NCBI RefSeq assembly: GCF_004001245.1
Contig: NZ_AP018724.1
Coordinates: 1,294,501 to 1,358,500 of the forward strand
DNA: 64,000 bases
Source: Sulfurivermis fontis
Lineage (GTDB): Bacteria > Pseudomonadota > Gammaproteobacteria > Thiohalomonadales > Thiohalomonadaceae
Reading direction: 5' to 3'
The notes under the pieces are model-generated. The model did no database searches and was not told the DNA's origin. It was given only the letters and a program-made list of their open reading frames with translations. Shown here one piece after another: positions 39,300-50,815 of the stretch. The position numbers were made by a program, and so were the translations under genes. Position 1 is the stretch's first letter. Each line of letters begins with the position of its first letter.

Positions 39300-39739
39300 C
39301 ACTGGAACGCGACGAACTCTGTGCCCTGATTCCTCATGCCGGCAGTATGTGCCTACTCGACCGGATAGTGTGCTGGGATGACGGCAGCATCATATGCACG
39401 ACGGCCAGCCACTGCCGCCAAGACAACCCATTGCGTACTGCCGCGGGGCTGGCTGCCATACATGGCGTGGAATATGGCGCCCAGGCCATGGCGGCGCATG
39501 GCGGCCTGCTGGCCCGGCGTGCCGGTGCATCCCTGCCGGCCGGTTATCTGGCGGCACTGCGCGATGTGCGCCTGCATGTAACCAGGCTGGACCTGGTGCC
39601 CGGGGTACTGCACGTGGCAGCTACCCGGCTGATGGCGGATGGCGGCAACCTGATGTACCGCGTTGAAGTCAGCGGTGCAGGCCGGTTGCTGGTGGAAGCG
39701 CGGGTAACGGTGGCAGACATGAGTTGGAGAAAGCAATGA
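39296..39739 (+). CDS. ApeP-like dehydratase (hotdog fold)
   Basis: 147-aa hotdog protein of the ApeP type, recognisable from LIPHAGSMCLLDRIVCWD at the N-terminus (the PHxGxM motif). A second conserved stretch is GLAAIHGVEYGAQAMAAHGG, with a candidate catalytic acid/His pair. Dehydrates 3-hydroxyacyl intermediates; with the ApeI-like protein, it is one of two dehydratases in the cluster, as in described aryl polyene systems. ATGA overlaps on both sides. Confidence 0.83.
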   Translation: MTLERDELCALIPHAGSMCLLDRIVCWDDGSIICTTASHCRQDNPLRTAAGLAAIHGVEYGAQAMAAHGGLLARRAGASLPAGYLAALRDVRLHVTRLDLVPGVLHVAATRLMADGGNLMYRVEVSGAGRLLVEARVTVADMSWRKQ

Positions 39740-40455
39740 AACGTGCGCTGGTGACCGGCGGCAGCGGCGATATAGGAGCGGCCATTTGCCGTCGCCTCGC
39801 TGTGGAAGGTGTCGAGGTGCTGGTGCATGCCAACCGCAACCTGGCGCGCGCCGAGGCGGTGTGTGCCGAGATTGTCGCGGCGGGTGGCAGGGCCAGGGCG
39901 GTGGTATTTGATGTTGCGGATACTGAACAATGCAGGGCCATCCTGGCGGCCGAGGCGGAACGGTCACCGATCCAGATTGTGGTCAACAATGCCGGTGTAC
40001 ATGATGATGCCCCGCTGGCCGGTATGTCGGAACGGCAATGGCGGCATGTGATCGATGTCTCGCTGCATGGCTTTTACAATGTGACACAGCCTCTATTGCT
40101 GCCCATGATGGCGACGCGTTGGGGGCGCATCATCAGCTTGTCCTCCATCGCCGGAGTGATGGGTAATCGGGGGCAGGCAAATTACGCCGCCGCCAAGGCT
40201 GGCCTGCATGGTGCCAGCAAGTCGCTGGCCTTGGAACTGGCCTCGCGTGGCGTCACGGTCAATGTTGTCGCTCCGGGTATCATCGCCGGCAGAATGACGG
40301 ATCAGGTGTTCGATAAGGACGCCATTAAAAATCTGGTGCCAATGAAACGGGCGGGGCAGCCGGAAGAGGTTGCCGCGCTGGTGGCGTTTCTGGCCTCGGA
40401 ACATGCCGCCTACATTTCCGGTCAGATCATCGGCATCAATGGGGCCATGGCATGA
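39736..40455 (+). CDS. 3-oxoacyl-ACP reductase (FabG/ApeQ-like)
   Basis: 239-aa short-chain dehydrogenase. The cofactor loop is TGGSGDIGAAICRRLA, the NNAG motif is intact (VVNNAGVHDDAPL) and the catalytic residues are Ser137 (SLSSIAG), Tyr150 and Lys154 (NYAAAKAG). It reduces the 3-keto group before dehydration. The usual FabG ending GQIIGINGAMA is present. ATG 39736 overlaps the dehydratase stop. Confidence 0.9.
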   Translation: MKRALVTGGSGDIGAAICRRLAVEGVEVLVHANRNLARAEAVCAEIVAAGGRARAVVFDVADTEQCRAILAAEAERSPIQIVVNNAGVHDDAPLAGMSERQWRHVIDVSLHGFYNVTQPLLLPMMATRWGRIISLSSIAGVMGNRGQANYAAAKAGLHGASKSLALELASRGVTVNVVAPGIIAGRMTDQVFDKDAIKNLVPMKRAGQPEEVAALVAFLASEHAAYISGQIIGINGAMA

Positions 40456-41195
40456 CAGCCCATGCGGCAATAGTCGTTATCCCCGCCTACAACGAAGGGG
40501 CGACGATCCGCACTGTGGTACAACGCGCCCTGGCTTACGGACCGGTAATCGTTGTCGATGACGGCTCGACAGACGACACGGTTGGGCAACTCGGTGGCCT
40601 GGCGGTCGCTGTGTTGCGCAACGAGCACAACAGCGGCAAGGCGTTCAGCCTTTGGCGCGGGATGCAACATGCACTGTCAATGGGGACTGATGCGGTGATT
40701 ACTCTGGATGGTGACGGGCAACATGCACCGGAGGACATCCCGCGCCTGCTGTCCGTTGCCCGGCGTCTGCCGCGCACCGTGGTGATCGCCGCAAGGTTGC
40801 GTGCACGCCACAACGCGCCGTGGGCACGGCGCATAGCCAACAGCGTTGCAGACTTCTGGATATCCTGGGCGGCAGGGCAGTCTATCGCGGACAGTCAATC
40901 AGGTTTCCGCTACTATCCGGCGGATTTGCTGCGCAGCTATACGCCGCGTTTGCACCGCAGTCACGGATTTGTATTTGAAAGTGAAATACTGATCGATGCG
41001 GTGCGTACAGGCTTTGCTTGCGTCGCCGTGCCTATCGATACGGTATACCATGCCGCGGCACGGCCCAGTCATTTTCGGCCGGTAGCCGATATCGCGCCTA
41101 TTGTGTCGATGGTGACAGGGAAACTGCTGGCGCGCGGTTTGTATCTGCAGGGGCTGTGGCGCGTATGGCGGGAGCCCGCCCATATTGAGCAATGA
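40452..41195 (+). CDS. Family 2 glycosyltransferase
   Basis: 247-aa GT-A fold glycosyltransferase without obvious membrane helices. Motifs are VVIPAYNEGATIRTVV, IVVDDGSTDDTVGQ and the metal-binding TLDGDGQHAPEDI. A later segment (SGFRYYPADLLRSY) is common in dolichol-phosphate-mannose-synthase-like enzymes. In aryl polyene systems glycosyltransferases attach sugar to the head group. ATGA overlap with the reductase. Confidence 0.85.
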   Translation: MTAHAAIVVIPAYNEGATIRTVVQRALAYGPVIVVDDGSTDDTVGQLGGLAVAVLRNEHNSGKAFSLWRGMQHALSMGTDAVITLDGDGQHAPEDIPRLLSVARRLPRTVVIAARLRARHNAPWARRIANSVADFWISWAAGQSIADSQSGFRYYPADLLRSYTPRLHRSHGFVFESEILIDAVRTGFACVAVPIDTVYHAAARPSHFRPVADIAPIVSMVTGKLLARGLYLQGLWRVWREPAHIEQ

Positions 41196-41262
41196 GAGCA
41201 GTATACCCCGGTCGTGTACTTCGGTAGTGAGTGACAACGGCACTCCTATGGGAACAATGGTA

Positions 41263-42615
41263 ATGCGCAAGCCTGCGGGGCAGGATATTTTTGCTTGGAT
41301 TATTTGCTTGCTGGTACTGTCGTTTGCCGGCAGCACAACGGCTGCACAGTTGCGGCGTGAATGTATGGATGAACCTGTTTTCCAGGGACGGGTCTGCTTC
41401 CACGAAGCCAACCGGGAGGGGGAGCGCACCATTGTCATGGTGCACGGCATCGGCGGCAGTGCCGATGACTGGCAGGGGCAGATCCCATTGCTGGCTGCCA
41501 ACTATCATGTGCTGGCGCTCGATTTGCCCGGCTTCGGTCGGTCCGATGGCGGCACCAAGCATTACACTCCGGATAACTATGCGGCGGTGCTGTCTTATCT
41601 TGTCAGTCAGCGTGCCCATGGGGCAGTGTTGCTGGTGGGGCATTCCATGGGGGCGGCGGTCACGCTCAATTATGCCGCGCTGTACCCTGACAGGGTGAGC
41701 CGGCTGGTGGTGGTGGATGTGGCCGGAATACTGCATCGGCTGGCCTATAACAAGTTTCTGGTGGGCAACTGGCTGTACGGCCTCAGTGACGAGCCGCACT
41801 GGTCGTCGGAACTGCTGCAGAGCTTTGCCGGCAAGTTTCTTGAGGGCATGGAGCGTGTTCCCTTCGACAGCGAGGACATGTTGACTGTCAGTGCCGGCGC
41901 GGGGGAGGGGGCGGAGCGGCGTATTGCTGCCATGGCCTTGCTGGATGCGGATTTTACCCCGTTGTTGCCGCGTGTTTCGGCGCCGGTTCTGATGCTTTGG
42001 GGGCATGATGATCAGGTGGCACCGTTGCGTACGGCCGAGGTGCTGTTGCGGCGCCTGCCACGGGCTTGGTTGGATATCATCGAGAAGTCCGGGCATGTGC
42101 CGATGCGCGATCAGCCCGTGGTATTCAACCGGCGCCTGCTTGCCGCACTGGCAGATGAGTTGCCGCCGCCGGCAGTGGCCCGCGAGGTGGTCGGGGATGC
42201 CGACCGCATCGGCCGTTGCGAAAAACAGCGCAACGTGCATTTCGTGGGGCGCTACCGGCGTATCGAACTGCATGGCTGCGGTGATGTCACCATCCGCGAT
42301 GCGGATGTTGGTGAACTGTATGTGTTCGAGTCGCGGGTCAACATCGAGCACAGCCGGATCGGCGGTGGCGAATTGGCAGTGGATATTATCGGCTCGGACG
42401 TCAAGATGACGGTGGTTTCGGTGCAGGGCGATGTGGCGATCCGCACCGCACGCAGCCGGCTGGACCTGGCCGCCGTCGATCTGGACGGCAGTACGGCTGC
42501 GGTAAGTGCGGTGAGCAACTCCAAGGCTGTGTTTTCCCTGTGTCAGGTCAGGAGCCCATACCGTAGCGGGGACCTGCATGGCTATTACGCCATGACGCCT
42601 GACTCACCTCTGTGA
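41263..42615 (+). CDS. Exported alpha/beta hydrolase with unusual C-terminal beta-rich domain
   Basis: 450 aa. A signal peptide (FAWIICLLVLSFAGSTTAA) precedes an alpha/beta-hydrolase with the oxyanion motif VMVHGIGGSADDW. The catalytic triad is Ser128 (LLVGHSMGAA), Asp250 (LWGHDDQVAP) and His278 (EKSGHVPM). After about residue 305 a second domain of repeated short strands (for example IELHGCGDVTIRDADVGE and IIGSDVKMTVVSVQGDVAIR) looks beta-helical. The start is uncertain: ATG 41263 gives a clean signal peptide with GGGA upstream; 41248 and 41257 are also possible. As the last gene of the cluster it may act on the exported product; the substrate is unknown. Confidence 0.75.
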   Translation: MRKPAGQDIFAWIICLLVLSFAGSTTAAQLRRECMDEPVFQGRVCFHEANREGERTIVMVHGIGGSADDWQGQIPLLAANYHVLALDLPGFGRSDGGTKHYTPDNYAAVLSYLVSQRAHGAVLLVGHSMGAAVTLNYAALYPDRVSRLVVVDVAGILHRLAYNKFLVGNWLYGLSDEPHWSSELLQSFAGKFLEGMERVPFDSEDMLTVSAGAGEGAERRIAAMALLDADFTPLLPRVSAPVLMLWGHDDQVAPLRTAEVLLRRLPRAWLDIIEKSGHVPMRDQPVVFNRRLLAALADELPPPAVAREVVGDADRIGRCEKQRNVHFVGRYRRIELHGCGDVTIRDADVGELYVFESRVNIEHSRIGGGELAVDIIGSDVKMTVVSVQGDVAIRTARSRLDLAAVDLDGSTAAVSAVSNSKAVFSLCQVRSPYRSGDLHGYYAMTPDSPL

Positions 42616-42625
42616 GGTTTGCCGC

Positions 42626-42653
42626 TTGTATCCCCAAGTCAATCCGTTAGAAT
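42626..42653 (+). promoter_or_regulatory. Promoter of the thrS-infC operon
   Basis: TTGTAT, 16-bp spacer, TAGAAT. It leaves a leader of about 105 nt before thrS, in which E. coli has a tRNA-like autoregulatory structure; I could not establish such a fold here. Confidence 0.55.
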
Positions 42654-42764
42654 GACGCCCTTCCGGCACACCGGACGGTGTCGCCCATTCCGGCATCCCC
42701 GCGATGCCCCTGTTCAAGCGGAGTAGCACGCGGCCCCTCGTATAGGCCGCCACTGGAGACAGCC

Positions 42765-44690
42765 ATGCCCACGATTACCCTGCCCGACGGCAGCCACCGT
42801 TCCTTCGATCGCCCTGTTTCCGTACAGGATGTCGCCGCGGCCATCGGCCCCGGTCTGGCCAAGGCCGCCCTGGCCGGCAAGGTGGACGGCCGGCTGGTCG
42901 ATACCTCCCATGTACTGGACCATGACGCGCAACTCGCCATCATTACCGCTCGCGACGAGGAGGGCGTCGACATCATCCGCCACTCCACCGCCCACCTGCT
43001 GGCGCAGGCGGTGAAACGCCTGTTCCCTACCGCCCAGGTGACCATCGGTCCGGTGATCGAGAACGGCTTCTACTATGACTTTGCCTATGAGCGCCCCTTC
43101 ACCACCGAAGACCTGGAGAAGATCGAGGCGGAGATGGAGAAGATCGCCGCCGAGGACTACAAGGTCGAGCGTTCGGTGATGCCACGCGAGGAGGCCATCG
43201 CCTTTTTCCGCGACATGGGCGAGGAATACAAGGCGAAGATCATCGAGGACATCCCCCACGGCGAGGTGCTGTCCCTGTACCGCCAGGGCGATTTCATCGA
43301 TCTCTGCCGCGGACCCCATGTGCCGTCCACCGGCAAGTTGCAGGCCTTCAAGCTGATGAAGGTGGCCGGTGCCTACTGGCGCGGTGACTCCAACAACGAG
43401 ATGCTGACCCGCATCTACGGCACCGCCTGGGGCGACAAAAAGGCGCTCAAGGAATACCTGCACCGCCTGGAAGAGGCGGAGAAGCGCGACCACCGCAAGA
43501 TCGGCCGCCAGCTCGACCTGTTCCACACCCAGGAAGAGGCCCCGGGCATGGTGTTCTGGCACCCCGCTGGCTGGACCCTGTGGCAGGCGGTGGAGCAGTA
43601 CATGCGCCGGGTGTTCCGCGACAACGGCTATCAGGAGGTCAAGACCCCGATGGTGATGGACCGGGTGCTGTGGGAGCGCTCCGGTCACTGGCAGAACTAC
43701 CGCCAGAACATGTTCACCACCGCCTCGGAAAACCGTGACTACGCGGTCAAGCCGATGAACTGCCCGGGTCATATCCAGATCTTCAATCAGGGCCTGAAGA
43801 GCTACCGCGACCTGCCGCTGCGCCTGGCCGAATTCGGCTCCTGCCACCGCAACGAGCCGTCCGGCACCCTGCACGGCCTGATGCGCGTACGCGGCTTTAC
43901 CCAGGACGATGCCCACATCTTCTGTGCCGAGGAGCAGGTGCAGGAGGAGGCCGCCACCTTCATCGCCCTGGTGATGGACGTCTATGCCGACTTCGGCTTT
44001 ACCGACATCCAGGTCAAGCTCTCCACCCGCCCGGAGAAGCGCATCGGTTCCGACTTGGTATGGGACAAGGCCGAGCACGCCCTGGAGCAGGCCCTTAACG
44101 CCCGCGGCCTGGCCTGGGACCTGCAGCCGGGGGAGGGGGCCTTCTACGGTCCCAAGATCGAGTTCTCCCTCAAGGACTGCCTGGGCCGCGTCTGGCAGTG
44201 CGGCACCCTGCAGGTGGACTTCAACCTGCCCGAGCGCCTCGGTGCCCATTACATCGCCGAGGACGGCAGCAAGCAGGTGCCGGTGATGCTGCACCGGGCC
44301 ATCCTGGGCTCCCTGGAGCGCTTCATCGGTATTCTCATCGAGCACTATGCCGGTGCCTTCCCCCTGTGGCTGGCCCCCCAGCAGGTGGCGGTGCTGAACA
44401 TCACCGATCGCCAGGCCGAGTACGTCCAGCAGGTGGAGCGGACCCTGGCGGCGCGGGGTTTCCGGGTCAAGTCCGACTTGAGAAATGAGAAAATAGGCTT
44501 TAAAATCCGCGAACATACCCTGCAGCGGGTGCCGTATCTGCTGGTCATCGGCGACCGCGAGGTGGAACAACAGGCAGTGGCCGTGCGCACGCGCGGCGGT
44601 GAAGACCTCGGCAGCATGACGCTGGAAGCGTTTGTCGAGCGCCTGACCGCTGAAACCGCGAGCCGCGGCCGCGCTTTTTTGGAGGAATAG
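42765..44690 (+). CDS. thrS: ThrS, threonyl-tRNA synthetase
   Basis: Class II synthetase of 641 aa. It begins with a TGS domain ([18 protein letters not shown]), then the editing domain with [19 protein letters not shown] and the metal-binding HHxxx-type site ([11 protein letters not shown]). The catalytic core includes [24 protein letters not shown] (zinc cysteine) and [21 protein letters not shown] 42765 is preceded by CTGGAGAC. The gene ends 3 bp before the unusual ATC start of infC. Confidence 0.97.
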   Translation: MPTITLPDGSHRSFDRPVSVQDVAAAIGPGLAKAALAGKVDGRLVDTSHVLDHDAQLAIITARDEEGVDIIRHSTAHLLAQAVKRLFPTAQVTIGPVIENGFYYDFAYERPFTTEDLEKIEAEMEKIAAEDYKVERSVMPREEAIAFFRDMGEEYKAKIIEDIPHGEVLSLYRQGDFIDLCRGPHVPSTGKLQAFKLMKVAGAYWRGDSNNEMLTRIYGTAWGDKKALKEYLHRLEEAEKRDHRKIGRQLDLFHTQEEAPGMVFWHPAGWTLWQAVEQYMRRVFRDNGYQEVKTPMVMDRVLWERSGHWQNYRQNMFTTASENRDYAVKPMNCPGHIQIFNQGLKSYRDLPLRLAEFGSCHRNEPSGTLHGLMRVRGFTQDDAHIFCAEEQVQEEAATFIALVMDVYADFGFTDIQVKLSTRPEKRIGSDLVWDKAEHALEQALNARGLAWDLQPGEGAFYGPKIEFSLKDCLGRVWQCGTLQVDFNLPERLGAHYIAEDGSKQVPVMLHRAILGSLERFIGILIEHYAGAFPLWLAPQQVAVLNITDRQAEYVQQVERTLAARGFRVKSDLRNEKIGFKIREHTLQRVPYLLVIGDREVEQQAVAVRTRGGEDLGSMTLEAFVERLTAETASRGRAFLEE

Positions 44691-44693
44691 AGC

Positions 44694-45239
44694 ATCAACA
44701 CCAGAACAGGTCCGGCGCGTCCCGCTGAGGGAGGCGCCCGTTTGAACGAAGAGATCACTGTTCCCGAGGTGCGCCTCATCGGTACCGAAGGCGAGCAGAT
44801 AGGCGTCGTTTCCATCGCTGAGGCGTTGCGGATTGCGGAAGAGGCGGATTTGGATTTGGTGGAAGTGGCCGCCGAGGCCAAACCGCCGGTCTGCCGCATC
44901 ATGGACTACGGCAAGTTTCTTTTTGAAGAAAACAAGAAGAAGCATGCCGCCCGCAAGAAGCAGAAACAGATCCAGATCAAGGAGATCAAGTTCCGGCCAG
45001 GGACGGATGAGGGGGACTACCAGGTAAAACTGCGCAACCTGGTACGTTTCCTGGAAGACGGGGACAGGGCCAAGATCACACTGCGGTTCCGCGGTCGTGA
45101 GATGGCCCACCAGGAGCTTGGGCTGAAGTTGCTCAAGCGCATCGAGGCGGACCTTGCCGAGGTGGGAACGGTTGAACAGTTCCCGCGTCTGGAAGGTCGT
45201 CAGATGGTCATGGTCATCGTCCCGAAAAAGAAAAAGTAA
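44694..45239 (+). CDS. infC: InfC, translation initiation factor IF-3 (ATC start)
   Basis: 181-aa IF-3, which keeps 30S subunits free and monitors initiator tRNA and start codon. The N-terminal domain contains [20 protein letters not shown] and the C-terminal domain begins [19 protein letters not shown]. The conventional reading would start at TTG 44742, but in the same frame an ATC at 44694 lies 8 nt after a perfect GGAGGA and gives an N-terminus ([19 protein letters not shown]) of normal length. Non-AUG starts (ATT, ATC, ATA) are the conserved autoregulatory device of infC. Confidence 0.93.
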   Translation: MNTRTGPARPAEGGARLNEEITVPEVRLIGTEGEQIGVVSIAEALRIAEEADLDLVEVAAEAKPPVCRIMDYGKFLFEENKKKHAARKKQKQIQIKEIKFRPGTDEGDYQVKLRNLVRFLEDGDRAKITLRFRGREMAHQELGLKLLKRIEADLAEVGTVEQFPRLEGRQMVMVIVPKKKK

Positions 45240-45339
45240 GTCGTTATGACTTACGGGGTGCGCTACTGTCAGTCTTGCGCGGCTGCCAGTGTGAAAATGT
45301 GCACTTGAACTATTAACCGATAAATGCGGAGTTAGTGTA

Positions 45340-45534
45340 ATGCCCAAGATGAAGACTAAGCGCGGGGCGGCCAAGCGTTTCAAGGCCACCGCCGGCGGTT
45401 TCAAGCGTGGCCAGGCGTTCAAGCGCCACATCCTTACCAAGAAGACCACCAAGCGCAAGCGTCAGCTGCGTGACGATGCAATGGTTGCAGCGGTCGACAC
45501 CCGTATGGTGTCCCGTCTGATGCCCTACGCGTAA
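45340..45534 (+). CDS. rpmI: RpmI, ribosomal protein L35 (bL35)
   Basis: 64-aa bL35, very basic, beginning [20 protein letters not shown]. It follows infC after 100 bp and precedes rplT by 15 bp; in E. coli infC-rpmI-rplT is one transcription unit repressed by L20. The 100-bp gap is where the L20 operator would be expected, but no pairing was established. Confidence 0.97.
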   Translation: MPKMKTKRGAAKRFKATAGGFKRGQAFKRHILTKKTTKRKRQLRDDAMVAAVDTRMVSRLMPYA

Positions 45535-45549
45535 GTGAGGTAAGGACAA

Positions 45550-45909
45550 ATGGCTCGAGTAAAACGTGGTGTAATCGCGCGTGCGCGTCACAAGAAGGTC
45601 CTGGCCAAGGCCAAGGGCTACTATGGCATGCGCCGCAATGTGTTCCGTGTCGCCAAGCAGGCCGTCACCAAGGCCGGCCAGTATGCCTATCGCGACCGTC
45701 GCCAGAAGAAGCGCCAGTTCCGTACCCTGTGGATCGCCCGTATCAATGCAGCGGCCCGCGAGTGTGGCCTGTCCTACAGCCGCATGATCAACGGTCTGAA
45801 GAAGGCCGGCATCGAGATCGACCGCAAGGTGCTGTCCGATATCGCCATTTTCGACAAGAACGGCTTTGCCGTGTTGGCGGAGAAGGCCAAGGCCAGCCTG
45901 GCGGCATAA
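45550..45909 (+). CDS. rplT: RplT, ribosomal protein L20 (bL20)
   Basis: 119-aa bL20, beginning [20 protein letters not shown] and containing [20 protein letters not shown] and the [20 protein letters not shown] segment. Needed for early 50S assembly, and in E. coli it is also the translational repressor of its operon. A strong terminator lies 58 bp downstream. Confidence 0.98.
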   Translation: MARVKRGVIARARHKKVLAKAKGYYGMRRNVFRVAKQAVTKAGQYAYRDRRQKKRQFRTLWIARINAAARECGLSYSRMINGLKKAGIEIDRKVLSDIAIFDKNGFAVLAEKAKASLAA

Positions 45910-45966
45910 GCGTTGTACCTTACATGGCCGGTGCTATGCCGGTTATCAGGTAAACCGCTTCATGAG

Positions 45967-46002
45967 AAGGGGAAGGCCAGTGGCCTTCCCCTTTTCGTTT
46001 TA
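45967..46002 (+). terminator. Terminator/attenuator between rplT and pheS
   Basis: AAGGGGAAGGCCA (45967-45979) pairs perfectly with TGGCCTTCCCCTT (45981-45993), followed by TTCGTTTT. In E. coli a phenylalanine attenuator precedes pheS; whether this hairpin is an attenuator or a plain terminator cannot be decided, and I saw no Phe-rich leader peptide. Confidence 0.85.
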
Positions 46003-46010
46003 GAACATAA

Positions 46011-49453
<3,443 letters not shown>

Positions 49454-49465
49454 GGTTAGCGGGAA

Positions 49466-49768
49466 ATGGCGTTGACCAAAGCGGATATAGCCGAACGCCT
49501 GTACGAGGAACTCGGGCTGAACAAGCGCGAGGCCAAGGAGCTGGTGGAGATCTTTTTTGAGGAGATCCGTGGCGCGCTCCAAAACGGTGATCAGGTGAAG
49601 CTGTCGGGATTCGGCAACTTCGACCTGCGCGACAAAAAGCAGCGCCCGGGACGTAACCCCAAAACAGGCGAGGAAATACCCATCACCGCCCGGCGCGTGG
49701 TAACGTTCCGGCCGGGACAAAAACTGAAGGCGAGGGTTGAGGCTTATGCTGGAACCCAGCAACAATAA
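49466..49768 (+). CDS. ihfA: IhfA, integration host factor subunit alpha
   Basis: 100-aa HU/IHF-family DNA-bending protein, the alpha partner of the IhfB encoded at 21578. It contains [20 protein letters not shown] followed by [16 protein letters not shown], with the intercalating Pro-containing arm. The order thrS-infC-rpmI-rplT-pheS-pheT-ihfA is conserved in gammaproteobacteria. It overlaps the next regulator by 23 bp. Confidence 0.97.
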   Translation: MALTKADIAERLYEELGLNKREAKELVEIFFEEIRGALQNGDQVKLSGFGNFDLRDKKQRPGRNPKTGEEIPITARRVVTFRPGQKLKARVEAYAGTQQQ

Positions 49769-50102
49769 CGAGCTGCCGCCCATCCCGGGCAAGCGCTACT
49801 TCACCATCGGTGAGGTCAGCGAGTTGTGCGATGTAAAGCCGCATGTGCTGCGTTATTGGGAGCAGGAGTTCCCACAGCTCAAGCCGGTCAAGCGTCGTGG
49901 CAACCGACGTTATTACCAGCGTCACGATGTCATCATGATTCGGCAGATCCGCAGCCTGCTCTATGAGCAGGGTTTTACCATCGGCGGTGCGCGCCAGCGT
50001 CTGGAACAGGAAGCGACACCGCCACAGGGGCCGGTCGACTCGCAGCTTCTGCATGCCTTACGCGAAGAACTGGAAGAAATTCTGGCGATCCTCAAGCGCT
50101 GA
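49746..50102 (+). CDS. MerR-family transcriptional regulator
   Basis: 118-aa regulator with a MerR-type winged helix ([20 protein letters not shown], then [20 protein letters not shown]) and a short C-terminal helical segment. It lacks the cysteines of metal-sensing MerR proteins and resembles the small MerR-like protein that often follows ihfA in this operon. Effector is unknown. The start ATG 49746 lies inside ihfA and suggests translational coupling. Confidence 0.87.
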   Translation: MLEPSNNNELPPIPGKRYFTIGEVSELCDVKPHVLRYWEQEFPQLKPVKRRGNRRYYQRHDVIMIRQIRSLLYEQGFTIGGARQRLEQEATPPQGPVDSQLLHALREELEEILAILKR

Positions 50103-50105
50103 CCG

Positions 50106-50134
50106 TTCCTATCCATGGCGCACTGGTGTATGAT
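50106..50134 (+). promoter_or_regulatory. Probable promoter of tRNA-Pro
   Basis: TTCCTA, 17-bp spacer, TATGAT, about 51 bp upstream of the tRNA. Confidence 0.45.
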
Positions 50135-50184
50135 TTGCGCCTTCCGCACGGCGGACCCTCACAAGAAGTTTCAGCAGTACCCAA

Positions 50185-50263
<79 letters not shown>

Positions 50264-50309
50264 TTAATCAATAAGTTAGCGCTGTTTCCACAAATGCCGA
50301 TTTCTAAAA

Positions 50310-50483
50310 CCTGGCATCCCCCTTATCAAAGTCGGGGCGGTGAAACCGAGATGTCAATATGGACATCGCTGACGATTGGTCTCAATCCCCTTATCAAAGT
50401 CGGGGCGGTGAAACGATTGGCAGCACCTATGACGATTATACTGAATGGTCTCAATCCCCTTATCAAAGTCGGGGCGGTGAAAC
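50310..50483 (-). CRISPR. Three-repeat CRISPR array
   Basis: Three 37-bp repeats (50310-50346, 50378-50414, 50447-50483) with two spacers of 31 and 32 bp. The second and third copies are identical. The first matches them over its right 27 bp and diverges on the left. Each repeat contains an imperfect hairpin (CCCC...GGGG). Orientation on the minus strand is preferred: the degenerate copy then lies leader-distal and degenerates at its 3' end, which is usual, and the 332-bp gap to the cas operon can hold a leader. On this strand a repeat begins GTTTCACCGCCCCG and ends GATTGAGACC. Only 47 bp separate the array from tRNA-Pro on the other side. Confidence 0.92.
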
Positions 50484-50815
50484 TGTACCCTCTGGATGTC
50501 GCCTGGCGCAAGGGCTGCGGAGTGCGTTTGCGGACAAGATGGCGCGGGTGGTGAAAATTATCCCGTCGACACACGCGCCGACCGTGGGTAAGTTCAATTT
50601 TTCTTTTGTTTTCAGTGTGCGGGCAAACATTTCTGGAATGCGCCTCAGCATTAGGCTCCAACTGTAGGCATTGCTGTGATATCTCATGGCTGCCGGTGTG
50701 CTCGGTGTGGCGGATAACGGTCGTACAGGCAGCTCGCCCGCAGGATTGCGTCAAAGAAATCGATCCCCTCATCCCAGCCTTCTCCCTGGGGGAGAAGGTG
50801 CAATGCGTTGGCCGT
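50484..50815. other. Gap between CRISPR array and cas operon (probable leader region)
   Basis: 332 bp with no gene I can support. It probably holds the leader and promoter of the array (transcribed on the minus strand). A stretch at 50546-50557 (GGGTGGTGAAAA) resembles one end of the repeat. The right end carries a palindromic element at 50778-50798. Confidence 0.5.
50763..50803. repeat. Palindromic REP-like element
   Basis: A perfect 9-bp stem (50778-50786 CCTTCTCCC with 50790-50798 GGGAGAAGG, 3-nt loop) preceded by CCCCTCATCCCAG. This composition is common in dispersed intergenic palindromes of proteobacteria. No T-run follows on the minus strand, so it is not a typical terminator for the nuclease gene upstream. 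Confidence 0.45.

Noticed and set aside
50484-50560. A fourth, decayed CRISPR repeat to the right of the third copy
   Set aside because: Only about 10 of 12 bases at one end (TTTTCACCACCC against GTTTCACCGCCC) match, and the spacer would be 36 bp rather than 31-32. Too weak to call.
50778-50798. Terminator for the Card1-type gene
   Set aside because: The stem is perfect but there is no T-run on the minus strand; better seen as a REP-like palindrome.
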